Assembly: GCA_027623295.1 (NCBI GenBank)
Contig: JAQBXR010000003.1
Span: forward strand, 1-64,000
From: Planctomycetota bacterium
GTDB lineage: Bacteria; Planctomycetota; UBA1135
Length of the DNA stretch: 64,000 bases
Direction of reading: 5' to 3'
Part shown: piece after piece, positions 54,559 through 62,153 of the stretch
How the letters are laid out: every line of letters begins with the position of its first letter
Position numbering within the stretch: the first letter of the stretch is position 1
Made by a program: the position numbers and the translations under genes
The notes under the pieces: model-generated
Seen by the model: the letters and a program-made list of their open reading frames with translations, nothing else
Told to the model about the DNA's origin: nothing
Databases searched by the model: none

Positions 54559-54676
54559 TTAGGATTGCCCGTGTGTGATTTTTACGCATGACATTCCCAT
54601 CGCCCTGCTTACTTCTCGTCACACAGGTAGCTCTGGCGAAGCAACCCTCGTCGCTTTTATAGGGCGACCAGTCTTT

Positions 54677-55165
54677 TTAGCCCCAGCGTTTCAGCATCCA
54701 AATTTCGCAGCCATCATGCGCGCTGCCTGGAAGTGGTTTATCCAAAATGCTAAAGCCCAACTTGCGATAAAGGGCGATTGCCGATTCCATGCTGCCTATG
54801 GTTTCAAGATAGCACTCGGTATAGCCACGCTTTTCTGCGTACTCCATGCACTGCCGCGAGATGGCTGCGCCTAAACCCAAGCCGCGAGCACTTGGCAGTA
54901 AGAACAGCTTGCGCAGTTCACTGGTTTGAGGACGGCCCTCAAACCCCGCAATCCCGCCGCCCCCCACAACCTTGCCATCCACCTCGGCAACGAGATAGAG
55001 GCTGCGGTTGGCATCGAGGTAATGTTCGCTCATGGCAGAAACTTCTGCATCGGATGGTCCATAACCTTCCCCGACTGCACCAAACTCCATGCCCACGGTA
55101 GTGATGATTCCGTGGATGGCCGCATCTTGCGCACGCGTGATTTCAGAAATGCGAATCCGGCTCAA
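54677..55165 (-). CDS. GNAT family N-acetyltransferase
   Basis: 162 residues with the acetyl-CoA binding motif A of GNAT enzymes: L-R-K-L-F-L-L-P-S-A-R-G-L-G-L-G-A-A-I (R-G-x-G-x-G/A) and the following A-L-Y-R-K-L-G-F motif B. Substrate cannot be inferred. The only nearby start is a TTG at 55165; a later in-frame start would truncate the first strand. The S46 peptidase gene lies 27 bp upstream on the same strand, so it may be the last gene of that operon. Confidence 0.88.
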   Translation of the reverse strand: MSRIRISEITRAQDAAIHGIITTVGMEFGAVGEGYGPSDAEVSAMSEHYLDANRSLYLVAEVDGKVVGGGGIAGFEGRPQTSELRKLFLLPSARGLGLGAAISRQCMEYAEKRGYTECYLETIGSMESAIALYRKLGFSILDKPLPGSAHDGCEIWMLKRWG

Positions 55166-55192
55166 TGACTTGTTCCGATTCCGTACCTGAGA

Positions 55193-57184
55193 TTAGTTCA
55201 CACCCATCTCAACCAACAAACGATCGGCTGGCCAAATGTCGCGCATGAGCCATAGCACATATTGCATGTCGACCGAAATGTTGCGGCTGCGGTCGGCATT
55301 CCATCCGAAGTCGCCGCTGACGTTTTCAAACACGCGGTCAAAGTTCAAGCCTACCAAGCGGCCTTTGCCATCGACCACGGGACTTCCGGAGTTACCGCCT
55401 GTGGTGTCGCCATCGGCAAGGAAGCAAATGTTGACGTGGCCTTTGGACGGATCATCGTGCACCGCGGAAAGGATTTCTCGTGGCACTTCAAAATCACCGG
55501 TGCCTTCATTTTTGGCAATCATGCCATTCACCGTGGTGTGTGGGTGATACCAAACACCATCGCGTGGGGCATAGCCTTTTACGGTTGCGGTCGAAACGCG
55601 CAGGGTGGAATTGGCATCGGGGTAGAAACTTTTGCCGCGCCACTCTTCTTGCGCTTCAATCCAAAGGGAGCCCACCTCCATGCGACGTCCTGCGATTTCA
55701 TTTTGGAAAGCCACTTGCGCTTCCAGCTCGGCAATCATGCCTTGAGCAAGCACGTCTAGATTGTTGAGATCACCTCCGTCCTGGCGCCACGTGTCATAAC
55801 CGTGGATGCGTTCTGCGGAAGGCAACTTGTCTGCCATGTCGAACAAGACTTCCAAGGCGCGTTCATCGACCAAGGCGAATTCGCCAAGGCTCTCCTCTAA
55901 AGAAGTAAAGGTGACTTCTTCGCCGTTCATCAGGCTGCCAACCAGCCCACGCAACGCACTGGAGCGGAAACGCATTTGCGTTAACACGAAGTCATGCTCC
56001 TGACGCTCGTACTCTTCCAAGTCCAAAGCCAACAGCTGATTCAACACCTTGCCGTAACGGCGCGCGCGCGAGGCGTCGTCTGCAACCCATTGACGGAAGG
56101 CATTCTCCTCTTGGTTCTTGCGCTCCACCACTCCGTTTTTAGCAAGACCCCAAACCATGCCATCGGCATTCTTCAAGCCGTTGGAAAAACTCTTAATCTG
56201 AGACTGCACCCGCAACTCCAACTCTGGCGAGCGCGTACCGATTTCTTCATAGGCCTTAATCACGGCGTCGAACACAAGAAAGCGCGACGGGTAGAAGTAT
56301 GACTCCTTTGCAGCAACCGCCACCGAACTCAAGTAGCGACTAGTGCGTCCGGGATATCCCATGATCATGACAAAGTCGCCATCTTGTACACCGTCTGGCG
56401 AAACTTCCAAATGGCGCGGTGGGTTGTAAGGAACATTTTCCTTTGCGTAACCGGCAGGACTTCCATCTGGCGCAACGTAGGCGCGGAAGAAACTGAAGTC
56501 GCCGGTGTGACGAGGCCACATCCAGTTATCGGTTTCACCACCGTACTCACCCACCGAACGTGGTGGTGTATAAACCAAACGCACATCGTTTAGCACCGTA
56601 CGCCAAATCCGACGCCACGAACGCCCTTCAAAGTAAGGCACCACAATCGCATTCGAATTGGGACCGTCGGCTTCCTGTTCCAAACGACGACGCTCTACTT
56701 GCACGGCATCCCAGCGCGCCGATGGATCAGAGCCGGCAGCATTGGCCGCATCTTCAATTTGTGCAGTCACGTCTTCATAGCGACGCACAAAGGAAACCGA
56801 ATAACCGGGGGCAGAAATCTCAGCCGTACCATCTTCCGCGAAGAAGCCATCGCGCAGATAGTTATCCTCCACTGTGCTTACCGCGTTGATCGCAGCAAAG
56901 CCACAGTGATGGTTGGTCACGATTAAGCCTGTTTCAGAAACGAAGGACGACGAGCAGCCGTTGATTTGCACGGCAGCCGACAACAGTCCCGACTCGCCGT
57001 TCCAAATATCCTCCGCCGACAATTCTAGGCCGCGCTTTTCGAAAGCGCCAAAATCTAAATCCTTCAACTGCTCGGGTAGCCACTCGCCTTCGTCCGCACT
57101 GAGCGAACGATAAACGGCGGTTGAGGTAACCGTGCCGACCAACAAAAGGAGGAGAATGAAACGCAAGGGGACGATGGACTTCAT
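55193..57184 (-). CDS. S46 family dipeptidyl-peptidase (DPP7/DPP11-like)
   Basis: 663 residues with a signal peptide (L-L-L-L-L-V-G-T-V-T-S-T-A). The catalytic His lies in I-V-T-N-H-H-C-G-F (residues 88-96), the Asp follows in the W-M-W-P-R-H-T-G-D-F region and the Ser is in T-G-G-N-S-G-S-P-V-V-D. S46 exopeptidases release N-terminal dipeptides in the periplasm and feed peptide-using bacteria. The residue that separates DPP7 from DPP11 specificity was not aligned. It follows the SurA-like lipoprotein gene by 22 bases, in a three-gene secreted-protein operon. Confidence 0.93.
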   Translation of the reverse strand: MKSIVPLRFILLLLLVGTVTSTAVYRSLSADEGEWLPEQLKDLDFGAFEKRGLELSAEDIWNGESGLLSAAVQINGCSSSFVSETGLIVTNHHCGFAAINAVSTVEDNYLRDGFFAEDGTAEISAPGYSVSFVRRYEDVTAQIEDAANAAGSDPSARWDAVQVERRRLEQEADGPNSNAIVVPYFEGRSWRRIWRTVLNDVRLVYTPPRSVGEYGGETDNWMWPRHTGDFSFFRAYVAPDGSPAGYAKENVPYNPPRHLEVSPDGVQDGDFVMIMGYPGRTSRYLSSVAVAAKESYFYPSRFLVFDAVIKAYEEIGTRSPELELRVQSQIKSFSNGLKNADGMVWGLAKNGVVERKNQEENAFRQWVADDASRARRYGKVLNQLLALDLEEYERQEHDFVLTQMRFRSSALRGLVGSLMNGEEVTFTSLEESLGEFALVDERALEVLFDMADKLPSAERIHGYDTWRQDGGDLNNLDVLAQGMIAELEAQVAFQNEIAGRRMEVGSLWIEAQEEWRGKSFYPDANSTLRVSTATVKGYAPRDGVWYHPHTTVNGMIAKNEGTGDFEVPREILSAVHDDPSKGHVNICFLADGDTTGGNSGSPVVDGKGRLVGLNFDRVFENVSGDFGWNADRSRNISVDMQYVLWLMRDIWPADRLLVEMGVN

Positions 57185-57206
57185 GCCCCCTTACTTTAAG
57201 ACTGCC

Positions 57207-58052
57207 CTACTCAGGTGTGTGCAATTGCCAAGCATGTTCGCTGCCATTGGGCAGGACCACCTTGACTTCGCGAGCTTCCATCTGCTCGTCAATCCAAGCT
57301 TCCTGGGCGTTCACGGCGGCGTCCTTCTCAAGCCGAGCACGCAGAGGGTCCTTCATCGTGGCGTAAGACACGTCTTCCCCTTGGGCGGCTTCCATGGTCG
57401 CAAGCTGCGACAGGACATCTTGATCATATGTGTCCATAACCTGCTCCTCGGTCACCTCTGCAGCGTACTGCACGAAGTCCTCGGCAAGCAACCGCAGGCG
57501 GAATTGACGCTCCACATGACGCTGCCAACCATCTTCTCCCATGCGCTCCCTAAGAGTCTCAAAGGAGAGACCTGCAGCGGCCTGCATTTGCTCGCGGTAG
57601 TGGGCGACATCCTTCTCTACCAAATTTGGGTAACGCGCCTCTGCTTCCTGCAACAAAATTACGCCGCGCAGGAATGGGGTGAACAACTCTTCTGGCTGTT
57701 CAAAGAATCCTTCGGTTAACTCTTCCACCGATGCATCGAGGCTGTGTTCCGCACAGTGGGAAGTCCAATGGTTTACCAAATAGCCGTTATGAATCTCGGG
57801 GAGAATCACTTTGCCATCTAATGAAATTTCAATGGGATTCGGCAACGGCGGTGTATCCCAAAGCAAGCCCAATGCTTCGGCGGCGTCTGCATTGCCCCAC
57901 GGATTAGGGTCTGCGGCATTGTTAGCTTGTTGCGCGTCTAGGTCAGGTGACTCGCTTTTACCGCATGCACTCACACCACTAGCAAGAAGCAGTATCAGTA
58001 AAAAGACGGAGGGCCGCAAGCGACCCCACGTCTGAATGAAATCATCCACCAT
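57207..58052 (-). CDS. SurA-N-like periplasmic lipoprotein
   Basis: 281 residues with a lipoprotein signal (L-L-L-A-S-G-V-S-A-C, Cys30) after a 16-residue positively charged lead. The body is helical and resembles the chaperone part of SurA/PrsA proteins (Y-L-V-N-H-W, then L-R-G-V-I-L-L-Q-E-A-E and F-E-T-L-R-E-R-M-G). There is no parvulin prolyl isomerase domain. Placed between a metzincin and an S46 peptidase gene, it could help fold or deliver those secreted enzymes. That link is inference. Its ATG is two bases past the metzincin stop. Confidence 0.72.
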   Translation of the reverse strand: MVDDFIQTWGRLRPSVFLLILLLASGVSACGKSESPDLDAQQANNAADPNPWGNADAAEALGLLWDTPPLPNPIEISLDGKVILPEIHNGYLVNHWTSHCAEHSLDASVEELTEGFFEQPEELFTPFLRGVILLQEAEARYPNLVEKDVAHYREQMQAAAGLSFETLRERMGEDGWQRHVERQFRLRLLAEDFVQYAAEVTEEQVMDTYDQDVLSQLATMEAAQGEDVSYATMKDPLRARLEKDAAVNAQEAWIDEQMEAREVKVVLPNGSEHAWQLHTPE

Positions 58053-58054
58053 TC

Positions 58055-58879
58055 TTAGTAGCGGTTGCGCTGCCAGTCGATGAGAGTGAAGTGATTCTGA
58101 CCACTTGGGCTGCTTTCAAAGAAGTTATGAAAGTTGCCTAGGTTTGCAGCACGAAGAGTTGGGAACATGATGCAGCTACCTACATTGCAGTGCCGCAAAG
58201 TGTAGTTGTGACCGGCTTCGTGCTGCATGATCTCGCCTTCGAGACCTTGGTACTTCTTAGTCAGCTGACGTGGAAGGCCAATGTAGCCAACGCCAATCGC
58301 TCCACCAGAAGTGAAGTCGTTGGACAAAGCAATCATCATGTCTTTGCCACCGTAGCCATGCTCGCTAAACGCTTCGTCAAGAAGCTGAACGATGTCTGCG
58401 GAGTCGTTGGAATCCCAAGCGTTACCCGAAGAAGGTACGATGTCGATACCAAAGTTGCTGATGAGAGCTGCATCGCAATCGTCGATTTCACCCTTGACTG
58501 CAGTTTTCAATGCGGCCGTGCTGCCATAAATCGCACGGTACTCTTCATCGACTGGCAGGTTGACGGTAACTACTGCGGCAATCGTTCCACCGGAGCCAGT
58601 GCGAGGCTGCATGGCGCGGGCGACGACCTGGTTAGCCAAAGCGGTTGCCAATTCAGCTGGCGTAAGTTCACGGTCCACCTGGAACTGATGGCCATTGCGG
58701 GTGGTGAAAGTTTCGTGACCAATCGTGGCATCGAATGCGGCGACTGTGGTGAAATCAGAAACTTGCGGCAGGCGGTTAAAAGAGTTGCCCTGAGAATCGG
58801 TGTAAGGACCGGAGGTGTCAGGGTTAATGGCAGTAAACGCGAGAGCTGGAATGGCCAGCAACGGTAGAAATTTCTTCAT
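58055..58879 (-). CDS. exported metzincin-type zinc protease with archaemetzincin-like Cys pattern
   Basis: 274 residues with a signal peptide (F-L-P-L-L-A-I-P-A-L-A-F). The zinc site is H-E-A-G-H-N-Y-T-L-R-H-C (His220, Glu221, His224, His230) with Cys231, then Cys236 and the Met-turn in C-I-M-F-P (Met238). The H-C-x4-C-x-M spacing matches archaemetzincins, but the usual Gly at the third position after His224 is Thr and the C-x-x-C downstream is absent. A propeptide-like region (40-95) precedes the catalytic domain. It is the first gene of an operon with the SurA-like lipoprotein and the S46 peptidase. Confidence 0.85.
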   Translation of the reverse strand: MKKFLPLLAIPALAFTAINPDTSGPYTDSQGNSFNRLPQVSDFTTVAAFDATIGHETFTTRNGHQFQVDRELTPAELATALANQVVARAMQPRTGSGGTIAAVVTVNLPVDEEYRAIYGSTAALKTAVKGEIDDCDAALISNFGIDIVPSSGNAWDSNDSADIVQLLDEAFSEHGYGGKDMMIALSNDFTSGGAIGVGYIGLPRQLTKKYQGLEGEIMQHEAGHNYTLRHCNVGSCIMFPTLRAANLGNFHNFFESSPSGQNHFTLIDWQRNRY

Positions 58880-58963
58880 GGGACTTAGGGTAGGAGTGTT
58901 TGGGAACGAGAGGTTAATTGGGATGCCGAGAAAAGAGGTTGGGTTCCCCCAATTACGCCGAGT

Positions 58964-59710
58964 TCACGCCTTTTCCGCGGGGAGGCGAACGACGGTTTGT
59001 TCCGGCTTGGCAGCTTCATCGAAGCTTAGCATAAGGAGGTGGTCCGCGACAAAATCTGGGGAGTTAAACAAGTCATTATTCTTGTATTCATGGAATTTAT
59101 CCACCATCGGGAAGACCTCGGGGGTGCTGGCGCGGATTGTGGCCTGCATCGCGGTGTCAATAATCCCTGGGGCCACGGCATAGGCATGGAGGCCGTTCTC
59201 TAATTCTTCGAGAGCGAGGGTCTCGGTGAGGCGATCCACCGCGGCTTTACCCATGCAATACGCGGCCCATCCGGCATAGCCCCCCCACGCCGCACCCGAG
59301 CTAATGTTGATCAGCACACCCTGCCCACTGCGGCCGGCCACGTGTTGGAGGTAGGCCTGGCATCCGTAGAGCACGCCGAAGAGGTTGACGTCTAAATGAT
59401 GCCGCAACTGCTCGGCACTGAGGTCGCGGGCCTTGACCACCGGCTCGAGAACGCCGGCATTGTTAATCCATAAATCGATGGACCCAAACTTGGCGGCGGC
59501 ACTCGCTGCAAACTGGTGCACGGCGGCTTCGTCGGTAATATCGAAGTTGGCAGTGAGGATGTCATCGTTCTCGGCAAACGGTATTTCGCCGCGCGCGCAC
59601 AGGGCGACTTTCATGCCACGCGCGAGGTAGTTCTTGGCAATACCTTCGCCAAGGCCACGGCTCGCACCCGTAATCACAGCAACTTTTCCGGTCAGGTCAG
59701 GGAGGCTCAT
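58964..59710 (-). CDS. short-chain dehydrogenase/reductase
   Basis: 248 residues from ATG 59710 (M-S-L-P-D-L-T-G-K-V-A-V). SDR motifs: cofactor loop T-G-A-S-R-G-L-G, N-N-A-G, catalytic Ser in N-I-S-S-G-A-A and Y-C-M-G-K (Tyr/Lys). After T-G-A-S-R-G-L-G-E-G the protein has A-L-C-A-R-G, consistent with NADP preference but not proving it. Substrate is unknown. A much longer frame exists upstream, but it overlaps the divergent glyoxalase gene and is not coding. The glyoxalase start is 21 bp away on the other strand. Confidence 0.92.
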   Translation of the reverse strand: MSLPDLTGKVAVITGASRGLGEGIAKNYLARGMKVALCARGEIPFAENDDILTANFDITDEAAVHQFAASAAAKFGSIDLWINNAGVLEPVVKARDLSAEQLRHHLDVNLFGVLYGCQAYLQHVAGRSGQGVLINISSGAAWGGYAGWAAYCMGKAAVDRLTETLALEELENGLHAYAVAPGIIDTAMQATIRASTPEVFPMVDKFHEYKNNDLFNSPDFVADHLLMLSFDEAAKPEQTVVRLPAEKA

Positions 59711-59730
59711 GCACCTACAATAAGCGCGCG

Positions 59731-60102
59731 ATGCGTCTTGCCCACACCATGCTCCGAGTCCGCGACCTGGAAAAGTCGCTGGCCTTCTACACCAGCTTCC
59801 TCGGATTAAAGGAAGTACGACGCCATGCCATTGGCAACGAGGCCACTTTGGTTTTTTTGACCGATGAGGCTGAGAACTATCATTTGGAATTAACCCATAA
59901 TCACGATGGCCGGGATTATGAATTGGGTACCCAGTTCGGGCATATTGCTTTGTTGGCTGATGATTTAGAACCGTTGGTCGCGCATGCTGAAGCGAACGGT
60001 TGGTGGTACCGTCGCAGCAAACCTGAGTCGAGGTCAAAATACATCTTTGTGCATGACCCAGATGGATACGACATTGAGATCCTTGAAAGCAAAGCCCGCT
60101 GA
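59731..60102 (+). CDS. gloA: lactoylglutathione lyase (glyoxalase I family)
   Basis: 123 residues of the VOC fold. Metal ligands of glyoxalase I are visible: His5 in L-A-H-T-M, the Glu in H-L-E-L-T-H, His in Q-F-G-H-I-A and Glu in D-I-E-I-L-E. The motif M-L-R-V-R-D-L-E-K-S-L-A-F-Y is typical. The enzyme isomerises the hemithioacetal of methylglyoxal and a thiol. Its end overlaps the start region of dus. It could instead use a non-glutathione thiol. Confidence 0.9.
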   Translation: MRLAHTMLRVRDLEKSLAFYTSFLGLKEVRRHAIGNEATLVFLTDEAENYHLELTHNHDGRDYELGTQFGHIALLADDLEPLVAHAEANGWWYRRSKPESRSKYIFVHDPDGYDIEILESKAR

Positions 60103-61072
60103 AATTCATGCGATTGAGTTAGGGCAAGGCGTGCGCTTTGACCCTCCCATATTGCTCGCGCCCATGGAAGGCGTGACCGATCGCACCTTCCGTAGTTTAG
60201 TGCTGGAACAAAACGGTGCGGACTCGGTGGGTGGGGCTTGCACGGAGTTTCAACGCGTGACTGGAGTGCCGTTAAAGACCGAGAAACTGCAAAAAGAACT
60301 CGGTTCTCGGGTTGAGGGCGTTGCCGTTGGCATTCAACTCATGGGCAATCAACCCGACGTGGTTGGAGAAAGCGCACGCAATGCTGCGGAAGCTGGTGCT
60401 GACTTCATTGACCTCAATTTCGGATGCCCTGCACCGCGCGTTTTTCAACATTGCGCGGGGTCTGCCTTGCTCAATGACCCTCCTCTTTTGGAGGCCATGA
60501 TTCGTGCAACGGTGGCGGCCAGTCCGATTCCAGTCACTGCGAAAATTCGTGGCGGCGTGGAGCACTCCGATAAGCTGGAAGAAATCGCCCAACGCGTCGA
60601 GCAGGCCGGCGCAGCTTCACTCACCGTGCATGGGCGCTTGCGCAGTGACAGCTATACAGACCCACCGAATTGGGACTATATCGTTCGGGCGAAAGCGCAG
60701 GTGCAGATTCCGGTGGTTGGAAACGGAAATGCCGACAGTCCAGAATCCATCGAACGCATGTTTCGTGAAACGGGTTGCGATGGCGTCATGATCGGCCGCG
60801 GCGCGATGCGCGATCCATGGTTGTTCCGACGCTGGATGGCCTTGCGCAATGGCACCCCGGAGCCGGAATGGACGCGTTCCGACATTTACGATTGGCTTCA
60901 TCAATATCACCAACGCATGACGGACGGCGGAACCCTTCCACGTCACTCCCTCGGGAGGCTGAAGCAAGCCATTAAAGCTTTGCGCGACGGTGGGCTCCTG
61001 CCAGAGGGAGCGGTCAACACCGCCCTGCGATGCAAGGCGATGGATCAGGTCTACTCAGAGCTTGGGTTTTAG
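60062..61072 (+). CDS. dus: tRNA-dihydrouridine synthase
   Basis: About 336 residues of the Dus TIM-barrel family, using FMN and NADPH to reduce uridines in tRNA. Motifs are A-P-M-E-G-V-T-D-R (FMN), D-L-N-F-G-C-P-A-P with the catalytic Cys, A-G-S-A-L-L, K-I-R-G-G, T-V-H-G-R and V-V-G-N-G-N, then M-I-G-R-G-A. ATG 60062 overlaps gloA by 41 bases; TTG at 60074 or 60083 are alternatives, all before the first conserved residue. The dihydrouridine specificity (DusA, B or C) was not determined. Confidence 0.92.
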   Translation: MDTTLRSLKAKPAEIHAIELGQGVRFDPPILLAPMEGVTDRTFRSLVLEQNGADSVGGACTEFQRVTGVPLKTEKLQKELGSRVEGVAVGIQLMGNQPDVVGESARNAAEAGADFIDLNFGCPAPRVFQHCAGSALLNDPPLLEAMIRATVAASPIPVTAKIRGGVEHSDKLEEIAQRVEQAGAASLTVHGRLRSDSYTDPPNWDYIVRAKAQVQIPVVGNGNADSPESIERMFRETGCDGVMIGRGAMRDPWLFRRWMALRNGTPEPEWTRSDIYDWLHQYHQRMTDGGTLPRHSLGRLKQAIKALRDGGLLPEGAVNTALRCKAMDQVYSELGF

Positions 61073-61091
61073 GAAGGAGCGAACCTTCCTA
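61070..61091. terminator. hairpin at the dus stop codon
   Basis: TAGGAAGG and CCTTCCTA form a perfect 8-bp stem around AGCGAA, starting with the dus stop codon itself, between two convergent genes. No T run follows on either strand. Confidence 0.45.
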
Positions 61092-61099
61092 GGCTCAAA

Positions 61100-61387
61100 C
61101 TAGGGAGCGATCGGTAGCTCAGCATGGGCACCATGGCAGGTGCCATCGGCGTGGCAGAAACCAGCAGGAGCATCGCAGCTACCACCGCAGCAGACAACTT
61201 CTGCAACTGTGGTGCCTAGGTCAGTAGCAACCTCAGTAGCGACGTCGGCAGAAGCTTCCGAGGCTTCTGCTGCACCTTCCGTGATGGCTTTTAGAACATC
61301 GTCAGATGATTCGGCCTCTCCGCCACCGCACGAAGCGAGTGGCAGAATCATGGCCGCAAGAAACAGAATGCGAAGCAAAGTTTTCAT
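61100..61387 (-). CDS. small Cys-rich lipoprotein
   Basis: 95 residues from ATG 61387 with a lipoprotein signal (L-A-A-M-I-L-P-L-A-S-C, Cys20). The middle is an Ala/Glu helical stretch. The C-terminus has five Cys (66, 67, 71, 78, 84) in V-C-C-G-G-S-C-D, G-F-C-H-A and G-T-C-H-G-A-H, which could bind metal or form disulfides. I do not recognise the family. A longer frame upstream (to 61450) lacks signal character. The divergent HTH gene starts 66 bp away. Confidence 0.7.
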   Translation of the reverse strand: MKTLLRILFLAAMILPLASCGGGEAESSDDVLKAITEGAAEASEASADVATEVATDLGTTVAEVVCCGGSCDAPAGFCHADGTCHGAHAELPIAP

Positions 61388-61452
61388 CTCGCCAGTATAA
61401 CCTGTGAAAGCCTCTGGAATCCAAGGGGACAACGGCCTAGCATTGTCCATTC

Positions 61453-62100
61453 ATGGCACCCGCTCAGCGCTTCGGACTCGCATTTGGCACCGCTCCACGT
61501 CAACGAAAGACGTTGGAGACGGCATTTGGCGCCAATTTGAGCCCAGCACTGGAGATCTTCCGCGAGGAGATCTCGGCTCAGCCCCTTTTGGATGGAGAAG
61601 GCAGGTTCGGCACCCTCATTTTGGGCGCTCCCGATCGTGCTTACGATGTCGCTGTGGCTCTTCAAGAAGCCGCTTGGCCAGTTCCGCTACGCTTTGCCCT
61701 CATCGTCGCCCCCCCCGCTGGGTCTGCGGGCCGCGATGAAGCCGTTCGCTCCAAAGCTGCCGTCACCTTGTGCGGCATGGATCGGCAGCAAGTTTTTCGC
61801 TTCGACCTTCCAAGCAAAGGCGATGAAGAACTCGCCTTGGCCGATACCGCCGCCTCGCTGCACCGCACTTTAGTTTTGGGTTGGACTCGCACCCGATTGC
61901 AGGCGGTGCGTTCCTACCGTCGCCATGGTCGTCAGGCCCTGGTCGCCGTGGAGCTCCAAGTCAGCCAACAAGCGGTTTCGCAAATGTTGCTCGGCGCGCA
62001 ATATCGTCAGTTGAAAAACACTGAGGATACGTTGCGTAAGTGGTTGGCTCGCCCGCAGCGCACCATGCTGTGGCCGATGAAGAGTCGAACTGGACGCTAA
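61453..62100 (+). CDS. SatD-like protein with C-terminal HTH
   Basis: 215 residues. The C-terminal part has a helix-turn-helix-like segment, A-V-E-L-Q-V-S-Q-Q-A-V-S-Q-M-L-L, preceded by R-R-H-G-R-Q-A-L-V and followed by a basic helix ending R-K-W-L-A-R. The N-terminal 130 residues look like the SatD-type domain (beta/alpha, F-G-T-L-I-L-G-A-P, R-F-A-L-I-V-A-P-P-A-G). A DNA-binding or regulatory role is inferred only from the HTH pattern. It has no clear operon partner and ends 53 bp before the stop of the convergent sulfatase gene. Confidence 0.65.
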   Translation: MAPAQRFGLAFGTAPRQRKTLETAFGANLSPALEIFREEISAQPLLDGEGRFGTLILGAPDRAYDVAVALQEAAWPVPLRFALIVAPPAGSAGRDEAVRSKAAVTLCGMDRQQVFRFDLPSKGDEELALADTAASLHRTLVLGWTRTRLQAVRSYRRHGRQALVAVELQVSQQAVSQMLLGAQYRQLKNTEDTLRKWLARPQRTMLWPMKSRTGR

Positions 62101-62153
62101 GAGTTCGCTGCAGTTTTCGCCCGCCTGTTATGGCGCGAGCCTGCAGGCCTAAT

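Noticed and set aside
59711-60109. N-terminal extension of the SDR protein by 133 residues
   Set aside because: It is the antisense of gloA and dus, has no folded-protein character, and the SDR family starts at the T-G-K-V-A-V segment.
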